A DNA stretch of 38,616 nucleotides, taken from DATAEE01 sp036258175 (lineage in GTDB: Bacteria > Acidobacteriota > Vicinamibacteria > Vicinamibacterales > 2-12-FULL-66-21). Location: positions 1-38,616 of the forward strand of contig DATAEE010000165.1 of the NCBI GenBank assembly GCA_036258175.1, in the 5' to 3' direction. This document shows positions 33,201-38,616 of the stretch, in pieces (position 1 is the stretch's first letter; every line of letters begins with the position of its first letter). The position numbers were made by a program, and so were the translations under genes. Below the pieces are notes generated by a model, which had not been told where the DNA came from, searched no databases, and was given only the letters and a program-made list of their open reading frames with translations.

Positions 33201-33229
33201 TCAGCAATCAGCATTCAACAATCAACAAT
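33194..33229. repeat. Degenerate 7-bp tandem array at the epimerase/acyltransferase junction
   Basis: Units on the + strand: CAGTCATT (33194-33201), CAGCAAT (33202-33208), CAGCATT (33209-33215), CAACAAT (33216-33222), CAACAAT (33223-33229). On the coding strand they read ATTGTTG, AATGCTG and similar. The array reaches from three bases after the epimerase stop through the acyltransferase ATG (33200). Confidence 0.8.
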
Positions 33230-33232
33230 GGG

Positions 33233-34222
33233 CTAGATCCACCCCTGCTCGCGATACCACTCGAGCGTCCTTCGCACTCCTTCGCGGACACCGATCTGCG
33301 GAGCGTAGCCGAGATCGCGGCGTGCCCGCGTAATGTCGAACGCCCGGCTCTTAGTGAAGAAATCCACTCGCCGACGGTAGATCGGCGGCTCGATACTGAA
33401 CGGGGCGCATACCGCCTCGCACACGGCGCCCGCCAACCAGAAAGGCCAGACCGGCAGCCGCAGCCACGGCCGGCTCACGCCCGCTTCGTCCGCAATGATC
33501 TGCACCAGCTCCTTCAGCGTTGTCACATCGGGACCGGCGAGGATGTAGGTTCGCCCGACGGCCTGCTCGACCTCGCCGCACAACCGGAAGCCCTCGACCA
33601 GGTCGTCGATGTGCGTCAAGTGATAGTAGATGTCGCCGCGGCCGAGCGTTACGAACCGGCCGCGCGCCACGCCGCGAAACAGTTTCAGCAGCCGCCGATC
33701 ACCAGGACCGTAGATGCCCGTCGGCCGCGAGATGACCAGCGGCATCCCTGTTCTGGCGGCCGCCTCGCGCGCGATCGTTTCGCCCGCAACCTTCGTTTCC
33801 TGATAGACGTCGCCGGGGCGAAGCGGCGCGTCCTCGGTCGCGGGGGGATGCTCGACGTCGCCGTGCACTCCGACCGTGCTGCAGTGCACGACACGGCCGA
33901 CGCCCCCACGCGCCGCCTCTTCGATGATGACGCCGACGGCCTCGGCGTTCACCGCTCGATAGGCCGACTCCGGCAGCGACGCTTCGCGATACAACGCGGC
34001 GATGTTGTACACGATCGAGGCGCCGGCCATCGCCGCGGCGATCGACGCGCGGTCCGTCAGGTCGCCTTTCACCACCTCGATCCCGTCCGCGGCGAGCGCC
34101 CGTGCGGGCGGCGCGTTCGGATTGCGGACGAGCGCCCGGACGCGCCGTCCGCTCCTGGCAAGATGGCGAGCCAGATGCCCGCCGGTGAAGCCGCTCGCTC
34201 CCGTGACCAGGCTACTCGACAC
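33233..34222 (-). CDS. NAD(P)-dependent sugar epimerase/dehydratase (extended SDR)
   Basis: 329 aa, GTG start overlapping the upstream methyltransferase stop by 11 bases. The nucleotide loop is TGASGFTGGH, the acidic turn VVKGDLTD, the Tyr/Lys pair in VYQETKVAGE, and RPTGIYGPGDRR follows. The overall sequence leans toward the 3-beta-HSD/dihydroflavonol reductase branch of extended SDRs, so it could act on a sugar nucleotide or on a lipid-linked intermediate. The C-terminus GVRRTLEWYREQGWI resembles that of the epimerase at 7380. It is inside the polysaccharide cluster. Confidence 0.85.
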   Translation of the reverse strand: MSSSLVTGASGFTGGHLARHLARSGRRVRALVRNPNAPPARALAADGIEVVKGDLTDRASIAAAMAGASIVYNIAALYREASLPESAYRAVNAEAVGVIIEEAARGGVGRVVHCSTVGVHGDVEHPPATEDAPLRPGDVYQETKVAGETIAREAAARTGMPLVISRPTGIYGPGDRRLLKLFRGVARGRFVTLGRGDIYYHLTHIDDLVEGFRLCGEVEQAVGRTYILAGPDVTTLKELVQIIADEAGVSRPWLRLPVWPFWLAGAVCEAVCAPFSIEPPIYRRRVDFFTKSRAFDITRARRDLGYAPQIGVREGVRRTLEWYREQGWI

Positions 34223-34958
34223 GCTCGGCGACGATCGTCACTGGCGATCCCGCGAGCCGCAGCAGGCCGATAGCCGCGAGGGCGCCCTCGGCGTGCGTCG
34301 TAAACGCACGCGACCCAATCGCCTTGTGGAACGTGATCGGCAGCACGAACTGCCGGTCGATGCCGGCGATCCTGAAGCCGCGCGATTCCAGAGCCGCGCG
34401 AATGACCCGATCGCTGAACACGCGGTACGCTTCGACGCGCCTGCCGGCGAACGCCAGACCTCTGCGCCCCGCGGCTTGAAGCGCGGCGGCGCTCGCGAGC
34501 GCCGGGTAGTCGATCACGACGCGCCGGCGTGCCACGCGGCACAGTTCGCCGATCACGCGCCGCCAGTCGGGCGTGTGCATCACCACGCGCAGGCAGACCG
34601 CCGCCTCGAACGATCGGTCGGGAAAAGCCAGTGAGTGAGCGTCGCCTCGCGCGAAGGTGAGCGGCAGCTGCGGTTCCGCCTGCGCGCGGCGCGCCGCGAC
34701 GGTCAGCATTTCCGCCGACGCGTCGATCCCGGTGACGCGCGCGCCCCGGCGTGCGAGAACGATGGCCGCGCGCCCCGTGCCTGTTCCGACGTCGAGGATT
34801 TCCATCCCGGGGACGGGGCTGAGGAAACGCATGAGGACGCGTTCCTGCGCTTCGGCAATCAGCGTCCCAATAGGACCGCCGAATCTCGCCGCGTCGAATC
34901 GCTCCGCGGTCGCGGGGTCGGCGTAGACGGCGTACGAGTAGTGCTCGGCGTCGATCAC
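34212..34958 (-). CDS. Class I SAM-dependent methyltransferase
   Basis: 248 aa from the GTG at 34958, preceded by GGAGGAG and overlapping the upstream GT4 stop (GTGA). Motif I is LDVGTGTGRAAIVLARRG, followed by VTGIDASAEML, and FARGDAHSLAFPDRSFEAAV is the post-I region. This is the Methyltransf_11 type. In this position it may methylate a sugar or a lipid carrier intermediate; that is inference. The frame upstream of the chosen start overlaps the GT4 gene and is not needed. Confidence 0.86.
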   Translation of the reverse strand: MIDAEHYSYAVYADPATAERFDAARFGGPIGTLIAEAQERVLMRFLSPVPGMEILDVGTGTGRAAIVLARRGARVTGIDASAEMLTVAARRAQAEPQLPLTFARGDAHSLAFPDRSFEAAVCLRVVMHTPDWRRVIGELCRVARRRVVIDYPALASAAALQAAGRRGLAFAGRRVEAYRVFSDRVIRAALESRGFRIAGIDRQFVLPITFHKAIGSRAFTTHAEGALAAIGLLRLAGSPVTIVAERVE

Positions 34959-36157
34959 GCCACTCCTCCGGCGACCTGCCGGGCGGCAGGCACGCCGAAC
35001 AACCGGTCGCACGCCTCACGCGTGCGGTCGAGGTAGGCGTCGTAGCTGTACTTCGTCGCGGCGAGCGCCAGCGCCCGCGCGCTCAGCTGGTGCGCCCGGG
35101 CCGCATCCTGGATCGCGGTGAGGATGCCTTCACCGAACGCCACCGGCGTCGCCTCGGTCAGCAGCGCAACGTCATCGTCGAGAACCTGTGTGTGCGTCAG
35201 CAACCGCGTCGCGACAATCGGCCGCCCGGACCGGAGGTACTGATAGATCTTCAGCGGTGTGTTCGTACCTGAACTTCGCGGCGATACGAGAACATTGGCC
35301 GCGTCGAGGAAGTGCGGAATCTCTTCAGGCGTGCGCCGTCCCGCAAAAACCGTGACGTTGCCTACTCCCGCTCGCCTCGCCTCCGCGCGCGCATCTTCGA
35401 CCTGCGCGGGCTCTCCACCAGCGAGCACGAGCCTCGCGTCCGGGCGGATCATCGCGACGGTGCGCATCGCGGCAAAGAGCAGATCAAGGCCCTGATACGC
35501 TTCGAAGGTTCCCGTGTAGAGAATGAGCGGCGCTGCCGGCGCGATGCCGAGCGCGTCGCGCACCGCTTTGCCGGAGCCAGGATCGGGGTCATCCCCTGAG
35601 CCTGGCGCGTTCTCGATCAGAACGGCCGGCACATCCGCGTCGATCCCGCGCACGGTCTCGAACAGGTGTTGGCAGATGACGATGACGACGCGGGAGCGGC
35701 GGATGACGAGACGCTCGGCCCATCCAAACACCGCCGCAAGCAGTCGCGACCGGCTGAAGCCGAAGTTCGTGAGCTGCTGCGGCAGGCTCGAGTGCATGTC
35801 ATAAAGATGCGGAACGCCGAGAACTGCGGAGAGAAGCACGCCAATGACGGCGCCTTCCTCGTGCGAGTGAATGGCGTCGTACTTTTCCGAGGCCGCGCGG
35901 CGGCAGGCGGTTGCGGCGAGCAAGAGATCGAGCGGGACCTTCGCGAGCGAGGGACCGATCCTCACGCGCCGGATGAACGGTGGCCGGAGCGAGCGAAAGA
36001 TGCGCAGCCCCGGCAGCTCGACGTCACGCCCGAACGGATAGGTGACGAGGTCAACCGTATGGCCCAGGTCGAGGAGCGCGCGGATCCGGTGATACTCGCT
36101 GAACGGCGTCCCCCGGGGCTCGAAGAACGGCTCCGGCGCAATCATCAGAATGCGCAT
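34955..36157 (-). CDS. GT4-family glycosyltransferase, first gene of the cluster
   Basis: 400 aa from the ATG at 36157 (MRILMIAPEPFFEPRGTPFS); a GTG 12 bases upstream is in frame. The N-terminal Rossmann domain has the donor/acceptor loop EPRGTPFSEYHRIRAL and HSHEEGAVIGVLL; the C-terminal one has LILYTGTFEAYQGLDLL, LVLAGGEPAQVEDAR and SPRSSGTNTPLKIYQYLRSGRPIVATRL. This combination is common in exopolysaccharide GT4 enzymes. It begins a chain of seven leftward genes with overlaps or short gaps, so it is likely one operon. A promoter element lies 15 bases upstream of the start. Confidence 0.88.
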   Translation of the reverse strand: MRILMIAPEPFFEPRGTPFSEYHRIRALLDLGHTVDLVTYPFGRDVELPGLRIFRSLRPPFIRRVRIGPSLAKVPLDLLLAATACRRAASEKYDAIHSHEEGAVIGVLLSAVLGVPHLYDMHSSLPQQLTNFGFSRSRLLAAVFGWAERLVIRRSRVVIVICQHLFETVRGIDADVPAVLIENAPGSGDDPDPGSGKAVRDALGIAPAAPLILYTGTFEAYQGLDLLFAAMRTVAMIRPDARLVLAGGEPAQVEDARAEARRAGVGNVTVFAGRRTPEEIPHFLDAANVLVSPRSSGTNTPLKIYQYLRSGRPIVATRLLTHTQVLDDDVALLTEATPVAFGEGILTAIQDAARAHQLSARALALAATKYSYDAYLDRTREACDRLFGVPAARQVAGGVA

Positions 36158-36172
36158 GTGGTGCGGCACGGC

Positions 36173-36178
36173 ATTGTA
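36173..36178 (-). promoter_or_regulatory. Extended -10 promoter of the polysaccharide operon
   Basis: On the minus strand TGGTACAAT: an extended -10 (TG, one base, TACAAT) with the hexamer ending 15 bases before the ATG at 36157. It lies in the 54-bp gap to the divergent UPF0104 gene. No -35 is clear, as expected when an extended -10 is used. Confidence 0.5.
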
Positions 36179-36211
36179 CCATCTGATACACTCGCGACTG
36201 CCCGAATCCGC

Positions 36212-37213
36212 GTGAAACTCCGTTCACCTCTCGCGGTTCTCCTCAAGGCCGTTCTCAGCGTCGGTCTGGTCGCGCTGCTCCTCGCGCGCAGCGACGTTGG
36301 ACGGCTGTGGGATCTTGCGCGCGGCGCGAACGTGGCCTGGATTGCCGCCGCGATCGCCGCGTATGCGGCAATGATCGGCGTCAGCGCGTGGCGCTGGGGC
36401 AGGCTGCTGCACGCGCAGGGCGTTCGCGCGACGACGAGTCGCCTCGCCGAGTCGTTTCTCGTCGCCACGTTCTTCAACAACTTTCTTCCGAGCAACATCG
36501 GCGGCGACGTGGTCCGCGTGACCGATACGGCTGGCGCCGCCGGCTCAAAAACGCTCGCCGCGACGGTGGTGCTGGTGGACCGCGGTCTCGGCGTCGTGGC
36601 GCTCGGTCTGATCGCCGCGGCAGGTGCGACGCTTGCCCGCTCAGTCGGACCGATCGGCGCACCGATCGTCTGGACCGGTCTCGCGCTGTTTCTCGCGCTC
36701 GGCCTCGCCGTCGTCCTCAAGCCGTCAGCGGTCGCGGCGATGTGCGCGCCGGCACGGCGAGTAAAAACGGAATGGGTCGACATCCGGCTCGAGCGGCTCA
36801 CCGGTGCTCTCGAGCGATTCCGGGATCGGCCCGAGGCGCTCGCGCTGGGGTTCGCCGGCGCGCTCGTCGTGCAGGCGCTGCTGGTGTTGTTCTACGCCGG
36901 CGTCGCGCGATCACTCAGCATCTCAATCGGCCTGTCGGATCTGGCGGTCGTGGTCCCGGCCAGCCTGCTCGTGCAGATGATCCCGGTGTCGCTCAACGGC
37001 CTTGGCGTCCGCGAGGCGACGTTCGGGTTCTACTTCAGGCGCCTTGGGCTTCCTTTGGAGTCGGCCCTGCTCGTCTCGCTTGGCGGAGCCGGCCTCGTAA
37101 TGGCGTTCTCGCTCGTCGGCGCTGGCCTCTACGCGGGGCGCCAAAGAACGCGGAAAAACCTGCAAGTTCTTGACAGTCAGGCGTCTGCTTCCTATTCTAA
37201 GAACTCCGGCTAA
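36212..37213 (+). CDS. UPF0104/AglD-like (lysylphosphatidylglycerol synthase TM family) membrane protein
   Basis: 333 aa, GTG start at 36212. There are eight or so hydrophobic segments. The family signature FFNNFLPSNIGGDVVRV is near residue 87, with VLVDRGLGVVAL and a late VQMIPVSLNGLGVREATFGFYF. Members have been tied to lipid flipping or to glycosyl/lipid transfer, none firmly for this subgroup. Its place divergent from the GT operon suggests a role in glycan or glycolipid export. The stop is followed by a possible structured RNA and a secreted-protein gene. Confidence 0.85.
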   Translation: MKLRSPLAVLLKAVLSVGLVALLLARSDVGRLWDLARGANVAWIAAAIAAYAAMIGVSAWRWGRLLHAQGVRATTSRLAESFLVATFFNNFLPSNIGGDVVRVTDTAGAAGSKTLAATVVLVDRGLGVVALGLIAAAGATLARSVGPIGAPIVWTGLALFLALGLAVVLKPSAVAAMCAPARRVKTEWVDIRLERLTGALERFRDRPEALALGFAGALVVQALLVLFYAGVARSLSISIGLSDLAVVVPASLLVQMIPVSLNGLGVREATFGFYFRRLGLPLESALLVSLGGAGLVMAFSLVGAGLYAGRQRTRKNLQVLDSQASASYSKNSG

Positions 37214-37239
37214 CCGAAGCTCCCCAACAGCCCGCGCCT

Positions 37240-37319
37240 CCTGTAAAGGGGGGTGTGTTCCGCGCCGATGGGTGTCCGGAAGCGCCCGTCGTTTCCCCCG
37301 GCCTGGAGGCCGGTACAGG
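37240..37319 (+). ncRNA. Candidate structured leader RNA before the secreted-protein gene
   Basis: The 80 nt can fold as a three-way junction. Closing stem: CCTGTA (37240-37245) with TACAGG (37314-37319). Next stem: GGGGG in 37248-37253 with CCCCC (37295-37299). Hairpin A: GATGGGTGT (37267-37275) with GCGCCCGTC (37282-37290), six-base loop, three G-U pairs. Hairpin B: CCGGCC (37298-37303), loop TGGA, GGCCGG (37308-37313), stacking directly on the closing stem. The closing stem contains the CAGG that could serve as ribosome site for the ATG at 37327. I could not match it to a known riboswitch class; a terminator for the gene before it is the main alternative. Confidence 0.4.
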
Positions 37320-37326
37320 TTTGCCC

Positions 37327-38478
37327 ATGGCCCGCACCCATTCCCGTCGGCTTCTGATATCTGTGGCGCTGACCGCGGCCGCCGTGACGGCCGCTACCTG
37401 CGCGAAAAGCGAGAAAAGCGAAAACCCGTTGAGCCCCTACGTCGCGGGGCCGATGCCGGGCGTCGAAATCACGCTGCCGGTCCTGCTGGAACCGGGCCAG
37501 GGCTGGAGGCTCAAGAGCAATGAGCAGCCGATTACGCTGCTCGTGGAGAACGCCGCATCCAACAGTCCACGTCCGCTGTTGTACCGCTTCGAAGTCGCAG
37601 CAGACGGCGGCTTCCGGAACATGGTTTACGCTCGCGAAGGCATCGCGCAGGGCGAAGGCGGACAAACCGGTCGCACGGCGCTCCGCCTCCCGGATGCTCT
37701 TCAGAACGGCCGCGTGTACTTCTGGCGCGCGCGCGCGTACGACGGCGCCAACACCGGGAATTTCGCCGTCGGACTAAATTTCGAAATCCAACTGCCCTCG
37801 CAGTTGTTCGACCCGCAACTGCTGGAGCCGGTCAACGGACAGACGGCTGAGAATCAGCGGCCCCACTTGAAGGTGCGGAATTCACCGCGGCTGGGACCGA
37901 TTCTCAATGTGAACTATGCCTTCCAGGTTGCGAGGGATCCAGGGTTTACGCAGGTGCTCGCGCTCGGCTCGGTGCCCGAGAACACGGTGACAGGAGAGAC
38001 AATCTGGCTGCCGAACGCGGAATTGCCTCCTCAGGCGACGGTGTACTGGCGTTCGATGTCAAGCGACGGTCAGGTGAGTAGCCCCTGGGCAGTATCGTCG
38101 TTCCGGACGCCCGCCGCTCCTGGGCCCGGGCCCGGCGGACCGCCGACGCCTGTCTCCTGCGGGTCGCCAGCGACGCACTATGACGTCGTGGCGTGTCAGC
38201 GAAGCGCGTACGGGACGCCCGTAGGCCACGACAATCTGAACAGGCTGATGCGCGCGATTGCAGCGGACCTCAATCGGCGTGGATTCTCCGGAGGACCGTT
38301 CGGGGTCCTCGTTAAAGCCAGCGGGGCGAACTGCGGCGGCATCTCCTGCGACATCATCTGTGCAGGGAATGGAAGCGGCCAGCGACAGTGGGATGTCTTG
38401 ATCGACGGCGAGGGCGCAGCTGCACCGACCTGGAGCCCGGTAGGTACGCCCAACGTTCGTCCCTGCGAGATTCAGTAG
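37327..38478 (+). CDS. Secreted protein with two FnIII-like domains and a Cys-containing C-terminal domain
   Basis: 383 aa from the ATG at 37327. The signal sequence LLISVALTAAAVTAATC ends in Cys, but Thr at -1 makes lipidation uncertain. Two beta-sandwich repeats of FnIII type end in VYFWRARAYDGANTGNFAVG and TVYWRSMSSDGQVSSPWAVS, each with a W-R core. After a Pro/Gly linker (TPAAPGPGPGGPPTPVSCG) comes a C-terminal domain of about 100 residues with several Cys (ANCGGISCDIICAGNGSG), probably disulfide-bonded. I recognise no catalytic motif. It lies after the UPF0104 gene and a candidate structured leader; it is likely exported to the cell surface. Confidence 0.7.
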   Translation: MARTHSRRLLISVALTAAAVTAATCAKSEKSENPLSPYVAGPMPGVEITLPVLLEPGQGWRLKSNEQPITLLVENAASNSPRPLLYRFEVAADGGFRNMVYAREGIAQGEGGQTGRTALRLPDALQNGRVYFWRARAYDGANTGNFAVGLNFEIQLPSQLFDPQLLEPVNGQTAENQRPHLKVRNSPRLGPILNVNYAFQVARDPGFTQVLALGSVPENTVTGETIWLPNAELPPQATVYWRSMSSDGQVSSPWAVSSFRTPAAPGPGPGGPPTPVSCGSPATHYDVVACQRSAYGTPVGHDNLNRLMRAIAADLNRRGFSGGPFGVLVKASGANCGGISCDIICAGNGSGQRQWDVLIDGEGAAAPTWSPVGTPNVRPCEIQ

Positions 38479-38495
38479 CGGCCGACTAACTCCAG

Positions 38496-38616
38496 TTAGA
38501 ACCGAACGCGCAGGCCGCCGACGATCTGGAAGCCGCCGAGGGTGATCGAATCGGCGATGCCGTCCACGTCGGCGGATCCCCAGACATAACGGATCCCGCC
38601 GCCCACACCGTAGCGC
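38496..38616 (-). CDS. 3' end of an outer-membrane beta-barrel protein gene (partial)
   Basis: The minus strand reads RYGVGGGIRYVWGSADVD, then GIADSITLGGFQIVGG and LRVRF, ending at a TAA (38496-38498). The last residue is Phe in an alternating hydrophobic strand, the usual end of outer-membrane barrels recognised by BamA. The gene extends beyond the right edge. It converges on the preceding gene with a 17-bp gap, in which an inverted repeat CTAAC/GTTAG (38486-38490, 38495-38499) is present. Confidence 0.72.
   Translation of the reverse strand, partial: RYGVGGGIRYVWGSADVDGIADSITLGGFQIVGGLRVRF

Noticed and set aside
35666..36211. Upstream extension of the UPF0104 frame
   Set aside because: It is antisense to the GT4 gene; the membrane protein begins at the GTG at 36212.

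Overview
This is a GC-rich bacterial chromosome segment, densely packed and mostly made of core genes. The gene set is NAD-dependent ligA, metG with a fused tRNA-binding domain, larC, radC, tatD, ispB, class-A RNase P RNA, dapF, glpD, ttcA and dtd. Together with many GTG starts, short stop/start overlaps, few clear Shine-Dalgarno sites and secreted or outer-membrane proteins, this suggests a Gram-negative soil-type bacterium. Acidobacteriota (Vicinamibacteria-like) is my best guess; that is inference, since no rRNA is present. I see no IS element, integrase, tRNA, CRISPR array or prophage.

Layout. 1-3062: a leftward group comEA, a GspH/FimT pseudopilin and a PilZ gene, overlapping end to start, followed by an unusual SIR2 plus trypsin-like fusion protein. 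3382-7387: three rightward genes for exported proteins (alpha/beta hydrolase, GH13 glycosidase, conserved secreted protein). 7380-20708: a long leftward run: radC, larC, metG, tatD, ispB, ligA, htrA, a sigma54 response regulator, rnpB, an amidohydrolase and a sugar epimerase. 20727-26164: a small putative lipoprotein, an SLC13 transporter, dapF, a methyltransferase and a divergent glpD. 26151-28307: outer-membrane protein, dtd and ttcA. 28332-36157: a leftward surface-polysaccharide cluster (three GT4 glycosyltransferases, a GT-C type membrane protein, hexapeptide acyltransferase, sugar epimerase, methyltransferase), faced by a rightward flippase-like UPF0104 gene. 36212-38616: that gene, a candidate structured leader, a secreted FnIII-like protein, and the 3' end of an outer-membrane barrel gene entering from the right.

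How the genes work together. The polysaccharide cluster plus the UPF0104 protein form a plausible glycan or glycolipid assembly unit. ligA, radC, tatD, comEA and the pseudopilin touch DNA processing or uptake. htrA and the regulator overlap by one base, linking envelope proteolysis to sigma54-dependent transcription.

The most unusual signals are: (i) short degenerate tandem repeats of 7 or 9 bp filling same-strand gene junctions at four places (ligA/htrA, dtd/outer-membrane gene, acyltransferase/GT4, epimerase/acyltransferase), with one 9-bp unit also found inside larC; (ii) the SIR2-pseudoprotease fusion, a candidate stand-alone defence effector; (iii) a foldable 80-nt leader in front of the secreted protein at 37327.
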